Source of the DNA: Solanum dulcamara
Lineage: Eukaryota > Streptophyta > Magnoliopsida > Solanales > Solanaceae
Assembly (NCBI RefSeq): GCF_947179165.1
Contig: NC_077247.1
Location: forward strand, 44,498,935 to 44,562,934
Direction of reading: 5' to 3'
Length of the DNA stretch: 64,000 bases
Each line of letters starts with the position of its first letter. Within the stretch, counting starts at the first letter, position 1. The notes under the pieces are model-generated. The model ran no database searches and was not told the DNA's origin. It saw only the letters and a list, made by a program, of their open reading frames with translations. Positions 1 through 14,000 of this stretch are shown in pieces. Both the position numbers and the translations under genes were made by a program.

Positions 1-832
1 TGATTCATATATATATATATACACACATAATCACTTTATAATGATTATTCAATTCATTCATCTTCTTCAATAAAATACATTTCTCATGATTCTTTTCTCT
101 AAAGATTTGTTTCTCTCACGATCGCCATTAATAGAGGGAAGTAACTACTCCATCAGCAGTCTATGCTGCTCATTTTGTCATTATATTCATGAATCTTTCT
201 AATGCGGACAATAAACTATCATACCTTGATTAGTTAATTTATGGTGATGTGGGTTGTGAAATTTTCTGATAGGAATACGTTGAAGCTGGCACTGACGTGG
301 AAATCTTGTCTTGACTTTCTTCTGTACATTAAGGGACCTTTATTTCTTTATTTATTTATTGGCACAGACCTGAAAATCTTGTCTTAACTTGCAAGTATTT
401 CATCCTTTCACTTTTATTAATTTATTATATTAAAAATAAATATTTATTTTTATTTGTACAATTTAATGATTTGTAGTTAAAAATGATTTATTACTTAATT
501 TTTAATTTATTCTTAATACTAATTATAATTATTTCTAAAAATATTTTTTAAAATTTTAAAAAGTAATATATTAAAAGTGTCATTCTAATTATCATTTGTT
601 AAACGTGTTTTTTAATTTGTTCTAACTTGATATTTATATCCTCTAATTTTGAATGTGCACAAATAGACGCTTATTTTTGTATAAAATTTGTCTATAGACA
701 AACACATCGTAAATGACATAACATCACACGAATTGTCATGTAGAATGCTTATATCTACTTGTTCAACTTTAGATGTGCACATTTATAGTAAAAATAAGTC
801 CTAAGATTTGTTATTTGTTTTCTTTTTTGGTA
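1..832. other. AT-rich intergenic DNA, no gene seen
   Basis: Very AT-rich sequence without a long open frame. It has short homopolymer and TA runs and a loose near-repeat of a phrase around 300-400. I recognise no gene or named repeat here. Confidence 0.6.
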
Positions 833-1215
<383 letters not shown>

Positions 1216-2469
1216 TATCATTTTAAATTAATTGTTAAACAATGATTAAATAGCTTTCACATCATAAATTGCTAAAAAGAATTGTGCACAAAACAACTTT
1301 TTAAATTTATGAATTGCTTATGCTCGGTGATAAAAAGAGTTGGATGTCTATCTATCTATGACAATAATTTGGTTATATAAGTGGATATACTAGTCTATAA
1401 GTGGGCCATCCTCCATATATATAAAAATAAAATAGTTGGACATGTAATCAGTGTAGGTATCTTCACTAAGTTTAAAAATTAATACATGATAATTAAATTT
1501 GTATTATTTAATCTCTTTTGAGAATGAACTAATTTCGTCGAAAATTAGTTTTTCTTTTCTTTTTCAAACTTGTGGTTGTATTCACAACATGTCGGTCTTA
1601 GTGTGAAGCAACTAAAGCAAAGACTTTAAGCCCTTATTTTTTGGGGCCTCATTTTTTAGTAGTAGTAAATTTATAAATTATTTTTTAAAAAATAAGTATT
1701 TTATAGTAAAAAAAAGAGTAATTTTTAATATTTTTTCTTACAAAATTTAAAATTATTTTAAACGATTTGAAGCATATGAAAAATATTTTTGATTTTTCAT
1801 TTAATGGTAAAAAAAATTGAAATCACAAGGTGAAGAGATAAACAAATATGTCTTAATCACGAAAAATTCTTAACATAATGTTACTGAGTTATTGATAGTT
1901 TAGACTAATTTTATAATTAAGAGTAGAAAAAAGGGACTGATATACTCTTTAACTTTGCGATTTAGAGTTGATATAATCATCGTTACAAAATGACTCACAT
2001 ATACTTCTATTTGTTACGTAAATGGCCCAAATTACATATCGAAACTGATACAAGTAAAATGTTATATTTTAATTGATATACTCAATAAGATTAAAAAAAC
2101 TTTATTATTTTCTAAATTTATATATTGCTTGTAACACTATATTAATAATCCTTGTAACGATTGCATTTTTGGAAAGAACTTTTCAAAATTAGAACTCACA
2201 AAATTTACCTAATATCAATAATATATAAATTATCAATTGAAAAATCGATTATAAAAAGGTTACTAATAACTATACATCTAAAAAAAGTTTTTCAAAAATA
2301 AATAAATAGACTTCATGAAGATGAAAATATTTAAGGCCTCTCATTACGAGTAGGCTTTAGGCCACCAACGTTGAGCCGCACCTGATTCACAATCGTGAGA
2401 AAAGGCACCGACAACATAGCAAGATAAATAAACACTGAATCGATAAAATAGTAGTACAAATTACAAAAT
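1216..2469. other. AT-rich intergenic DNA, no gene seen
   Basis: No coding signal. Words such as 'aagcccttattttttgg' near 1628 and 'ggctttaggccaccaac' near 2351 resemble ends of degraded DNA transposons common in plant genomes, but I could not pair them as terminal repeats. Confidence 0.5.
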
Positions 2470-2690
2470 ATTGCAGTAGATTTTTTTTCTTTTTTTGGTT
2501 TTTTCATCCGGTGTTCGGAGCTCATATTGGAGTCCCGATTAAATTTGGATCGCGCACTACATGACTTATTCGGGGGTGACGCTCCCAATAAGATTTTCTT
2601 CATATTCATGGCTCGAATCCAAAACTTCTAGTTAACGGTGAAACAGTTCTACCACCTAGAGCACAACTCAGATCGGTGATGCAATAGATT
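2470..2690 (-). mobile_element. tRNA-derived SINE-like repeat
   Basis: Read on the minus strand, a tRNA-like head contains a box A-like stretch (TGGTAGAACTG) and a box B-like stretch (GGATTCGAGCC). These are followed by a unique body and an A-rich tail (the T-rich run at 2471-2506 on the plus strand). This is SINE architecture. A diverged copy in the same orientation lies at 2955-3115. Family name not assigned. Confidence 0.55.
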
Positions 2691-2954
2691 TCTTATTTAA
2701 TATTTTCATAGAATTATCACATGTTGTACTTTCCTGTTATGCCCTTGTGAGATTCATGTCAAACATACCTTAGATAAAAAAAAGAAAAGAAGGTTATATC
2801 CAAAGTGTGCAACATATATATATAAAAGTAACAAAAAGAAAAAATGAGGGACAATTATGGGACATCACTGACCATGGAAGAACGTATTGTTTTACTGACA
2901 TACATGTGAAGCACACTTTTGGGTTCTAGAGTTTAATTTATTTCTTTTGATTTC

Positions 2955-3115
2955 CTAATTGGGGTTCGAAATTTGTGAAATCTTAATTAAATTTGAATCG
3001 CACACTACAAGACATATTTAAGGGTGACACATCTAATAAGATTTTTTCATAATCAAGGCTCAAATCCAAGACTTCTGATTAAGGATAAAACAGTTCACTA
3101 TTGCACCACAACTCA
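2955..3115 (-). mobile_element. Degenerate second SINE-like copy
   Basis: Shares the order of words with the repeat at 2470-2690: the 'aaatttgaatcgcacactac' phrase, then 'aataagattttttcat', then 'ggctcaaatccaagacttct' and 'aaaacagttc'. It has many substitutions and no clean tail. The orientation is the same, so this could be an old local duplication or two insertions. Confidence 0.45.
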
Positions 3116-4732
3116 TACTGATTTAGAATTTAAATTTACTTGTAAGGATTGCAAAAAGGTAAAAATAATAATTGAGGAGTAATGCAGGAGTGCAAGCTTT
3201 TGTAAGAGAAACTATATTGAGTAGGGCCGAGGTAGCGTATAACACGTCGTTGAGTTGATCTCAATAGTTTTGATTTAAAATATATATAATAAATTACTAA
3301 ATATATATAAAAAATTAATTCAAAAGCCAATTACTTGACACTTGAGGTCGTGTCTTTAGATTTAGAACTCATTGGTTTTTGTTGGGAAAATGTATAAGAA
3401 TAACATTGAATATCATGCATCAGTAATAATGAGATAAGTAATAATGAAATAATGATGAATATGTTTTTGGTATAATAAAAGCAATTAGATGCTTAATCAT
3501 GTCTTCATTTAGTCACATGATATGTGGCTATTTTTTTCACTTTTCACATGAAATACTAATTCTATCATTTTAATATAACTGATAGGATAAAATAGTATCG
3601 AAATTAGCTAGTATCTTACACCAAATATAAGATAAAATTAATTATCTATACTTATCTCATATATCAAACAATTCGAGAGAGTACTTATCAGTTATCACCA
3701 TAAACCTTGTTGGTATTTATTGCGCCAAAGTTTGTTTGGATCCTCTCTTGGAGTTTTAGATTTGGGATTAATCTCTCCAATATGAAATTATTAAATTTGA
3801 TATCTATTTCCTAGAGATCGACCGACATTATTGAGAGAAGGTTTCATTGTTCTGTAAAAAGAATTAAATAAACAAAATCTGCATGTAAAGGAGCATGGCA
3901 AAATATTGCAAACTTTGCAGAGATGATAGAAAGATGGAGGGGCCAATCTCCAATAATTATGGGCCACGCAATGAGGTGATATTTTAATAAATTAAAGGAT
4001 ACTGGAAATTTGTTGTTTTCATCTACTCGATATAGCAATACTTTTTTTGTATTTTAATTTCTCGATCACTGGAAATAATCTTCGCGTAATAAAAATCTCC
4101 TCATAACAATCTCATTAATATGGGACAAGCTCATCACCAGATTATTCATAACGCTCTATCTTACCACTTGGCTAACAAGAAAAAAGTCTTTTACTAAATT
4201 AAAAAAAAAGAATAAAATTATATTGCCTCCAATTTTTATGTAATACAAAATGTTCTCAGGATATGATCTAATAAAGATTTTCTTAAGGTAGCACAGATAA
4301 TTTATATATAGGCACGCGGTTGATTACATCATTTACTTCCAAAGAAATAATTAATTCGTGCCCATAGTTTATCATGTAATTGTCATGACATACGTACGTA
4401 TGGGACATATGATAAAAAATAATTAGTGAAATAAATAATTTTGAATAATATTTCAGATAAATACAATTGAGATAACAAACAAGGTGATCCTTGAGGGATC
4501 TAAAAGGATGAAAGAGAAACAAAGAATCTAATTATATATATGGTTAATACATGTTTTCACCCAATGAATTTTGTAAACATATTTCTCTTAATACCCCTTA
4601 ATTTTATGGGAGACCTATTATATATCTTTATTTTATTTCTAAAAAAGTGGGTAAAAATAAGATCCTCTCGCACTGCCACGTGCTTCTCACGTGTCAAGCC
4701 AAAAATTGGATATGGGATTATCCCAGAGAAAA
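3116..4732. other. Intergenic DNA, no gene seen
   Basis: AT-rich sequence with only short accidental open frames (up to about 80 codons, without family resemblance). No RNA gene or repeat boundary was identified. Confidence 0.55.
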
Positions 4733-6149
4733 CGTCATAAATGGTCTCTGTATAGTCCTTTAACTATTCAAAACATTATCAAGTTTGGTCTCTTAACTAT
4801 ATATGTATCATTTTTAGTCCCTTAACTATATGCTTATCGATTTTATTTTTTTAAGTATTCAAAAACTTATTAGGTTTGGTCTCTATCTATTTTTTTTTAT
4901 ACAAATAGCTTAAGTTTATATTAGCAGAACTCATGCCTCCATGAAATTAAATCTTTAACCTATTTTTTCAGTTATTTCTCTCTCCTCGCTATTTTTTCTT
5001 CAAATTACTCTTATGAAAAGAATCATAACCTCAACGATTCAAAATAAAATTAATGAGGAAAGAATATATAAGTCTTGATTTTATTCAATAGAGGATAAAA
5101 TGAAGCATATTATTATTGTCTATGCTTAAATGTTATATTTTCTTCTTTAGCAGTTAGCGGTAATCAGCGTGAATTATTTTAATTTTATTTTGTATACAAA
5201 AGAAAAATAAAAAATGTGATCTTAGTCTTCAAATTTCTCTACGAACAGAATAGTAAAATGGATCTAATTCAAAATTTTAAAAAATCTAAAAAAAGAAGAA
5301 GTTGGGAATCTACAATTTTATAAATTTAAACTTCTAAAATATTAAACAAATTCCCTTCAATAAAGTCATTGGAGTATAAATTTTGGAATCAAAATATGTG
5401 AGTACAAAAAATTAAATTTTATTCTCATTGTAAGAAATTTGCTTCTAGTAAATATAAATAAACTTCTCTCCGCACCTAGCAGGTAACAATTTCTTTTTTA
5501 TAATAAATTTAGCATATTCAAGTCATTAGTAGCAATAATATGCATCAGTATATCCTCCGTTGAATAATATCAGGACTTATATCTTCTTTGCTCGTGAATT
5601 TATTTTGAATTATTGAGGTTAAAGTTCTTTTTATAAGAGTAATTTGAAGAAAAAGTAGTGGGAAGAGAGAACTGGAAAAATGGGTTAAAGATTTAATATC
5701 ACGGGGCATGAATTTCGATAATACAAACCTAAGTTATTTGTATAAAAATTAGACAGAAACCAAAGATGATAAGTTTTTGAATACTTAAAGGACTAAAATC
5801 GGTAAATGTCTAGTTAAGGGACTAAGAGTCTGTTTGGTTTAGCTTATCTAAAACAACTTATAAGTTGCTTTAGATAAGCTAAGTTTACATGCCCAATTAT
5901 TTTCTTGGATTTATTTTAATCACAAAATGACTTTAAGTTGCCAACAAACACTAAAACAAAGTTGAAAACAACCTATAAGCTGTTTTCATCAACTTATAAG
6001 TCAATTCCAACGGACTTTAAAAACGATAAATGTATAATTAAGGGACCAAACTTAATAACTTTTTATATAATTAAATGATAAAATCCGATAAATATATAAT
6101 TAAGAAACTATCTTAAACTTACTCTAATAGTTGAGAGATCATTTATGAC
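4733..6149. mobile_element. Long inverted-repeat (foldback, Mutator-like?) element
   Basis: The tips are GTCATAAATGGTCTCT (left) and AGAGATCATTTATGAC (right), inverted copies with one mismatch. The similarity continues inward for hundreds of bases: the left arm around 4818-5095 matches the reverse complement of about 5560-5825 word for word over long stretches (for example the 'ttcttcaaattactctta' phrase of the left arm). The right arm is interrupted by a second insertion at 5827-6016. There is no transposase frame. Long terminal inverted repeats suggest a non-autonomous Mutator-like or foldback element. I found no clear target-site duplication. Confidence 0.65.
5827..6016. mobile_element. 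Small element nested in the foldback element
   Basis: The right arm of the enclosing element is continuous before 5827 and after 6016 when compared with the left arm, so this piece is an insertion. Its ends are weakly inverted (AGTCTGTTTGG versus AGTCCGTTGGA). Internal words (acttataag, taagctgtttt) are also inverted, giving a MITE-like hairpin. Confidence 0.5.
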
Positions 6150-6901
6150 ATTTCCTTGATTCTCCAACCATATATGCATTTTTTTTAATCCAAAATGTTT
6201 CTAAGATTACCGTTACAAGAAAAAGAAATTGTGAACAAATTGTCTTCCCAACGTTAGGGAATCTTGATTATTTTTTTTCAAGCTATATAATATTTAATTA
6301 GCAACCGTAAAATTGAGGAGTACCAGGAGAAAAGAATAGTTACAAGTTTTACCATCATCATCATCGTCAACACCATATCATTATTTCTATTAATATAAAA
6401 AGTAATTTTCTTTTATATATTGGCTTTTTTTAATATGTCAGTTAATTGTCTCTTTCATAATTTAAAGGATTAAATCTTTTATTATTGGGCAAAAATAGGT
6501 CACTTTTCAATATTGTCAAATGGCAGATTTTAGAACGAGGGGTCCAGATTAATTATTGTAGCATTCTTAAAATAGTTTAATTATGATAACTTAACCAATA
6601 ACCATATATTAATTAGTTGACAATATTTGGGATAATTGTTTCTGGGATTTTTGGTAGTTGTTGAGGTCATTGGCCCCTTTATAAAGATTAGGAATATGAA
6701 ATTCTGCAAAAAAATTGTATATAGATTTTTTGGTTAGTTGAAGGGAAACATAATAATAATAATTACTGCATAATTAATTATGCATTGTTTGATTGGCCAT
6801 TTTAAATAGTGTTTGTACTATTTAAAGACAAATATGACATTTAAAAGTAAATCATTCACATAATAATTTCATTATTAACCCAATCGATACATATACCATC
6901 A
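6150..6901. other. Intergenic DNA, no gene seen
   Basis: AT-rich, with a short ATC/CAT-rich stretch near 6352-6375. No coding frame or recognised repeat. Confidence 0.55.
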
Positions 6902-7331
6902 GGGATCGTTTGGTGTAGTGGATGAGGCAAAATAATTTTGGAATAAATTTTCAGTAATCCTCAATTATTTATTTGGTAATAAAGTGTGAGATAACTTATC
7001 CAAGATAAATAATTGTGATTGAGATAAGTTATCCTTCCCCTTGAGTGGTATAGTAATTTCGAGATAACTTATTCTGGGATAAAGCAGGTAAATGACAAAA
7101 ATATCTCTTTAAACCCTTTTTATACATCACTTTTCACATTCATAAAGGGTATTTTTGTAAACAAATAATTTATTCTTAAAATTTATATAATGCATATTAT
7201 TTTGAATGCAACAAATCAAACACTCAGTAAAAAATAATTTAATCACAACTTATCCCATCATAACTACTCTCATCATAATTTATCCCATCATAATTAATTC
7301 CATCATTACTTGTATTCAAACCAAACGACCC
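6902..7331. mobile_element. MITE with GGGTCGTTTGGT-type ends
   Basis: The left end GGGATCGTTTGGT matches the reverse complement of the right end (ACCAAACGACCC) with one extra base. ATCA flanks both sides (6898-6901 and 7332-7335). Sub-terminal words for 'gagataacttat' repeat inside. There is no coding capacity. The superfamily is not certain because the duplication is only 3-4 bp. Confidence 0.6.
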
Positions 7332-7529
7332 ATCAGTGTTATATGTTGTAGGAGTAATTGTTGTTGGCAATTATAAATCAAGTCCCTCCCAAGAATTTCC
7401 CATGCACTACGTACTTATGGTTACAGAGGCTGATCTAGAATTCAGTTTTAATGAGTTCAACTTGTAAGAATTTTAGCGTTGAACTTGTAGTAAAGTTAAA
7501 TTATGTGTTCAAATTTAATTTTTATTAAA

Positions 7530-7567
<38 letters not shown>

Positions 7568-8097
7568 TTCGTGCTTAAAGTTATAGATTTAGATGAATTC
7601 GTAATGGAAAAGACTACATCCGCCCTTGGATTCTGATTGTTCTTATGTACCTTCAAAACGCTAGTTACCCCAGAAAAAAATGCGCATAGTTAACCTTATC
7701 TTCCTTTTATAGGTCCTTTTCAGAGTTCAATAGCTTTTTTCTTAAATATGTTTTTGGTGTTAACTGGTAATTGAAAAATATTTTCGGGACCAAATGTATA
7801 CTTTATATTAAAGATTAGTAATAATATTAGCAAATTGACAAGTGTTACACTAAAATATTTCAAAAATGTCCCGGCTTGACCTATAGGTCCGCTAAGTAAC
7901 GTAAAGAGAGAAAATGACCTGAAATAACAAATAGATGTTAAGTGGAATTATATGTTTCAAGGAAATTTTTATTAAAGGTGACAAAAAAGTTTCAAAGCTA
8001 AGAAAGAGTGACATAAGTCTTAATTATTGAGTAGAGGTGACAATTTTAAAATTAGTGTTAATGACACTAATTTTAAAACCCCCAAATTTTATTATTT

Positions 8098-8395
8098 ACA
8101 CAAAGACCACCCCACCCCACCCCACCCCTCCTCCGCCTTTATTGTCAATATCATTTCTACCCCTTTTATCGCCTCCGCCGTGACTCTCACCACCATCAAC
8201 TCCTCTGCTACTACCGCCAATTCCTTCTCCTCCTCCATCAGCACCACCACCACGTTATTCTCCCTCCTCCTCCATCACCATCACCTCCCCCTCTACCACC
8301 ACCTCTTCCTCCTCCTCCTCTTTCACCATAGCCACAACAACCATTACCTCTTCTTCCACCAACACCACCAACCTTCTCCTCTGCTACAACTACTA
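8098..8395. repeat. Pyrimidine/CCA-rich low-complexity tract
   Basis: Dense CCA, CTC, TCC and ACC triplets give a long apparent reading frame rich in His, Leu, Ser, Thr and Pro. The frame is a by-product of composition. Treated as simple-sequence DNA. Confidence 0.75.
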
Positions 8396-9262
8396 TCGTA
8401 TTCACCAGCTTCTTTTATGTACACCTTATTTTCTATAAAAAAAAAATTAAACAATTGTCGAAGTTGCTATAATAATTCAATAATTGCTACAACAATTTAA
8501 ATAATTGTTAAAGTCGCTGCAGAAAATCAAGTAACTGTTGTAGTTGTTGTAGCAACTGTGATAGTTATTGCAACAACTATTTGTAGTTGGACTTTCCTCT
8601 TATTTCATTTTCAAATTTTAAGAGGGAAAACATTTTAAAATTTCTAAATTCTAATATGCACCCCAAAGTCTTTAATTATTCTAATCAGATCCATATTCTA
8701 TTTAATAATATTTGACTAAATCAATATCACCTTTTTTTAATTGAAGACTTTTTTATCACCTAGTGCTAAATTTTCTCATGTTTCAAACTATCATGAACCA
8801 ACAATTGAATTGGGAGTAATAAAAGTTCCATTCAACAATTAATTGTTGGCACAATGCAGCCAGTTGTAATTCAGGCTAGTGGGCACAGAAAGATATATTT
8901 TTCAAGAGACAAAAATGCAGGCCACACAACAACAGTTGTAAGGACTAAGACGTATATTACATGTTCAAAATGTTTGATATATCATTTTCAGATACGAGCA
9001 AAAACTTAGGAACCCAAAATAACTACCTAATTAAAGTAAAGGAGAGAAATTGAGTGATGAAAAAAACTCAATGGGAAACACAAGATGTTATGAAGCAAAA
9101 GAAAACTCAAAAGGCATTGTACAAAAACATGAATTCACTAAATACTAACTGACGAGTGCAATAGAAATTGGTTAGATAATAAAAATTATACCTTTCAAGT
9201 TTCAACATCACACGGTTGTAAAACAGAATGGGAAAAACATCAGAGGGTTGTAAAATAAATGC

Positions 9263-9300
9263 TTCCCCCCCCCCCCCCCCCCTTTTTTTTTTATTTTTTT
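9263..9300. repeat. Poly(C)/poly(T) tract
   Basis: About 20 consecutive C followed by T-rich sequence. It is a homopolymer prone to sequencing and replication error. Confidence 0.9.
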
Positions 9301-10604
9301 ATAGTGCATTCATATTTTAGAAATCATAAATTTGCCTCTTTCCCCCGTACTCCAAATTGGTATATATGTATATGCTTTTGCACTTTTTAATAAACAGAAA
9401 ATTTTAACTTCTTTCCAATAACGAAAAACTATTTCTGCTTCTATTAAAAAGTAGTTTCACGGCCAAACATCTTAATTTTTCAAAAAATAATAATGTGTTT
9501 TTCTTCAAATAAGTATTTTTGACCTCCTGACAGCATTGTCAAAAGGCTTTAAATTTCAATCCATCTACCTAATAACCTCACCGTCCCACCTAAAACAACC
9601 ATTAAACTAAGAGAGAGAAAAAAAACCTTGATTCCCATAGATTCATAATAGACCCATTGGGGTGTTCTTCAAGCTTTTTTACATCTGTGATTTTAGTTTT
9701 TCTTTAAATCCCCCAAATCAGCAAGTAAATCCAAATTTAAGTACAAATATTTTTCAAAACAGTTTTAACAAGTGTTATTTACAAATTTCAGTTCTCAAAT
9801 TTTGGAATTGAGATGCAAAATTCTCCGGCTTCAAAATGAAGTTTCAATCATTTCCTTCAATTTTTTCTTCTATCTTATTCACCACATTAACAGCTAATTC
9901 ATATTAGGTTTTCCAAATTTACTTTACAGTTGATTATTTTCAAAGATTCAATAACTTACATCTTTAAAGAGAACTCCAACTTGATTCGAAATCCTTCGAA
10001 CCTCAAAATCAGTAGATAAATTTGATTTTAGTAAAGTAGGCGATCTTAAGCTTGAATTTGATTGGTGTTGTATTTGAAATTTAAACTCATTGTAAATCAC
10101 CATTGAATATTGAGAAGAAAAAAATTGGTTTAAAATATGTTGAACACTATTGAAGCTCGAATGAACCTCTGATGGAGATTTCAATTTTTTTGATGTATAA
10201 TTTGTATAGCAATTTTGGAGGATTTTGAAGATAGATTATGGTGGCTTGGATTGATTTTATAGTTGAGTTTAATGAAAAAATGATCAATAAAATCATGCTA
10301 CGTGACCAGAGCCAATACATTGACATCGGGGGCATTTCAGAGCGGAAAGGTTAATGGAGGGTACTTTTGTACCAAATTTGATAATTCAAGGATATTTTAA
10401 GTCCTTTCCGTTGGTAAAATAGGCGGTTAGAATGTTAGTTAGGGATAACTAATTGGCAGTTAGCACAGTAATCAGTAGTTGGACTTTCTTCTGTATATGT
10501 TTGTACACATTTTCATTCATTCAATACACAAAATATATTTCATATTCTTCTCTACTCTGTCGACAACTACATTTGCATATCTCCTTCACTGAAATCTTGA
10601 GAAG

Positions 10605-10911
10605 TGTTGAGATGTAAAGAAAGTAGTTAAAGGAGTTAGAAAATCAGTTAGAAATAAGGGCAGTATAGTCATTTTAGTTAGTTACATAGTTAGAACTAAC
10701 TAACTAATTTGTTAGTCAGTTAAGTCAATGTAATTAGCTATATACACATAGCAACTATGTACTGTTGATGGTAATGGGCATTTTCACAGTTAGCCCTAAA
10801 AATAAAATTTTCTTCTTCTCTCTAACGCCTCTTTTCTTCAGCTTCTTCAGCTTCTTTATCTCTATCTTCTTCATGGCTGATCAGTGAAAAAGTAGAGCTC
10901 AAATAAGCTCA
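10605..10911 (+). repeat. 5' LTR of copia element 1
   Basis: 307 bp, starting TGTTGAGATG and ending AAGCTCA, with TG..CA termini. It repeats at 15558-15855. The 5' copy carries an extra CTTCAGCTTCTT-like unit that the 3' copy lacks. Confidence 0.95.
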
Positions 10912-10921
10912 TGGTATCAGA
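10912..10921 (+). other. Primer-binding site (initiator tRNA-Met type)
   Basis: TGGTATCAGA directly follows the 5' LTR. It is complementary to the 3' end of plant initiator methionine tRNA, the usual primer for copia elements. Confidence 0.85.
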
Positions 10922-11087
10922 TCGTTGGTCACTAAAAGAGTTAACATAGTTGAATCGAAGACTCGAAGATCAGAGTCAAAGAATCAGTCAAAGTTGTTAG
11001 CTTGTAGTTTGCAGATCTGAGCTCCGTCGAAGCCAAAACTGCAACCAACACTGACTTCCGCAACAAAGAGCTCAAAAGGTTGAAGAA

Positions 11088-14000
11088 ATGACAGGTGAAG
11101 CCACAAATTCAGCTCAACGAGTGGGTATACCAAGTTCAGCAAGCTCGGCAGGTAACAATGAATAAGGTATTGACTATAATCATCCCTTATTTCTTAGCCC
11201 CACGAATGTGAGTGGTATAAGCATCATCTCATTTCAGTTGGAAGGTATTGAAAACTACACCTTGTGGAATCGATCAATCAAATTAGCATTGTTAGGTAGA
11301 AACAAATTAGGGCTTGTGGATGGAACGTGCAGAAAGAAATGTATGGTGAATAACTGTGGGGCCAATGGGAAAGAGCAAATGCAATTGTGTTGTCATGGCT
11401 TATGAATTCAGTCTCGAAGAGTTTGTTGAGTGGAATTGTGTTTGCGTTGAATGCTTCGAGTGTGTGGACTGACCTGCAAGAGAGGTTCGATAGAGTTGAT
11501 GGATCAAGAACTTATAGCCTACACAAAGAAATAGCTACCTTACAACAAGGAACAACCTCTGCAATTGTGAGAAGTCCAGAGGTTTTGTAGCCCATATGAA
11601 TAGACAAAAGTTGTATTAATTTCTAATGGGACTGAATGACACATATCATCAAGCTAGAAGTCAAATTCTCATGATAGATCCCTTACCTACTATCAATCAA
11701 GCGTATGCTATGATAGTAGGAGATGAGAGCCAAAAGGCTGCGGTTACAGGAATCAACAATTCGGGACTATATGCATCAACTTCTGAGTCAGTAGCTATGT
11801 ACTCGAGAATTGGAAACAGTTCAGGTATGAGCAATAGGTTCAAGAAAAATACATCCTTAATTTGTGATTTTTGTAAGTGTAGGGGCCACACCAAAGAGTC
11901 CTACTACAAGGTGGTGGGTATCCTCTAGATTTCAAGTCCAAAAAAGGCTCAAAGTGCAAACATGGTCTATGCAGACACCAATAGCCTTACAAATCAATCT
12001 CAGCAGTCAAGTCAGGCTAACTTCTCTTATGGCTTGAACACAAATGTGACTGATGAAGCTTTGTGGGGCAGAAATAACACAGTACAGCACACTGCAGATA
12101 AATCACCAATTACTAATTCTAACAAGACAGCTGAGAGAGAGGTCAAGCAACTACTTCAGGGTTGTACATTCACAAAAGATCAGTATGAACAAATTCTTAT
12201 GATGATGAATCAACAGTCTGGTTCAAGAGCCAATGCACCTGATTGCAATAAGGCAAACAATGTAAGTAAGGCTCTATGTGTAACTGAAAATAGTGATGTG
12301 TGGATAGTGAATACATGGGCAACAAATCATATGGTGTCTAAACTACAGATGTTACTAAAGAAATCTGTCCTTCAACTTAACACTCCTAAGGATGTGTGCT
12401 TACCAAATAGTGGTACCACTAAAGTAACTCATATTCGTTCTTGTAGTCTACCATCTAAAAGTTTGATTAATAATATGTTTCATATTCCAGAATTCAAGTA
12501 TAACTTGATGTCTGTCAGCAAAATAACCAAGGAATTAGGCTGCTCTGTCTCCTTCTTCCCTGATTTCTGTGTTTTCTAAGAACTCTACACTAGAAAGGTG
12601 AAGGAAGTTGGTAGAGAAGAGGGGGGGTCTGTATCTGCTATGGAACCAATTAACTCAACGTGATGCAAATAAGGCTAAGGAATCTGCATACTCTGTTGAT
12701 GCTGCTTCTCCAACAGACAAGGAATCAGATATGGAGCTATGGCATAAGAGGCTAGGATATGTGTCTTCAGTTGTACTGGCCAAGATGTTCAATATGAATA
12801 AAGTTAGCATGTGTAAGGTGTCTGAATGCTTAGTGTGTCCATTTGCAAAACAAACTAGACCTGTATTCCCTTTTAGTATCATCAAAAGCAGTAGCTGCTT
12901 TGATTTGATACATGTTGATCTTTGAGGACCTTATAATACAACTATATTTGATGGCAACAAGTACTTTCTTACAATAGTTGATGACTTTTCAAGAATGACT
13001 TGGCTATTCTTACTTAAACACAAATCAGATGTGTGTGTGTGTCTCTTAAACTTTTCTTGCAGTATACTAAGAATCAGTTTGACAAGGTGGTAAAGGTCTT
13101 AAGGTCTGATAATGGTACTGAGTTTGTGAATTCAGTATGTGATAATATATTCAAAGCACTGGGTATTATCCATCAAAGGTCTTGTCCATACACTCCTCAA
13201 CAAAATGGAGTGGCTGAGAGGAAACACAGACATTTACTAAAAGTAACCAGAGCCCTCAGGTTTCAAGCAAAAATACCTATCAGATTTTGGGGTCATTGTA
13301 TCCTAGCAGCTGCTTACCTGATCAATAGACTTCCTTGTAGTGTGCTTCAGTTCCAATCTCCCTATGAAAGATTGTATGGCAAAAAACCAAGTTTATCTCA
13401 TTTGAGAACCATTGGTTGCCTAGCTCTAGCCAAGAATCTCACTGAACATGACAAACTCATGCCCAGATCAAAGTCAGCTGTGCACATGGGGTACTCTGAA
13501 GTGCAGAAAGGCTATATCCTGTTTGACTTGCACAATAACTCATTCTTTGTCAGCAGGGACGTTCAGTTTAGAGAAGCTATATTTCCATTTGCCAAGGATG
13601 ATAGCTCAGCCACCCAGCAATTGTTTGTAGATAACCTACAAGGTCTAGGTGAGACATCTCCACAGCTTTAACTATCCCCATTCACAATCCCAAGTACTGC
13701 TCTATCTATACTTTCTGAAGAGGCTACATGTGGGCATCTTGATGCTGGTGAGCAAGAGTGTATGTCTATACAAACACACACTATTGCAAGTGATACTGAT
13801 GTGTCTGGGCCACCTATTACTAGAAGATCTGCCAGGTCTAAACATCCTTCCATATGGCTGAAGGATTTTGTCTCTCTGAATATTAAATAGGTTGTTCAAT
13901 ATCCACTATCCAACTATGTAAGCTACTCTCATCTGTCACCTTCTCATCAGTGCTTTATTGCAGCTACATCATCTGTGATAGAACCTACCAGTTATGCTGA

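Larger units (their letters stand above)
7332..10599. other. Intergenic DNA with fragments of repeats, no gene seen
   Basis: Contains a short (TA)n run at about 7537-7560, a fragment (about 7423-7626) whose ends 'gaggctgatctagaattc' and 'catccgcccttgga' resemble degraded hAT-type MITEs, and low-complexity tracts listed separately. The part at 10430-10560 ('tgtatatgtttgtacacatt', 'cattcattcaatacac') resembles the transcribed end of a copia LTR, but no partner was found. No supported gene. Confidence 0.5.

Noticed and set aside
1590..2392. Possible hAT element suggested by 'aggccacc' and 'gagccgcacctg' words
   Set aside because: No matching left terminus or 8-bp duplication could be found.
2331..2609. 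92-codon minus-strand frame
   Set aside because: It runs through the SINE-like repeat and its poly(A) tail (Lys-rich part), so it is repeat translation.
8027..8500. 157-codon plus-strand reading frame rich in His, Leu, Ser and Thr
   Set aside because: It follows a CCA/CTC low-complexity tract; the composition alone explains the absence of stops and there is no domain, conserved motif or promoter-like context.
9948..10335. Two overlapping minus-strand frames of 60-80 codons
   Set aside because: AT-rich, no family features, no splice-supported extension; treated as chance frames.
10430..10560. Solo LTR next to copia element 1
   Set aside because: Text resembles a copia LTR end, but I could not find both termini or a target duplication.
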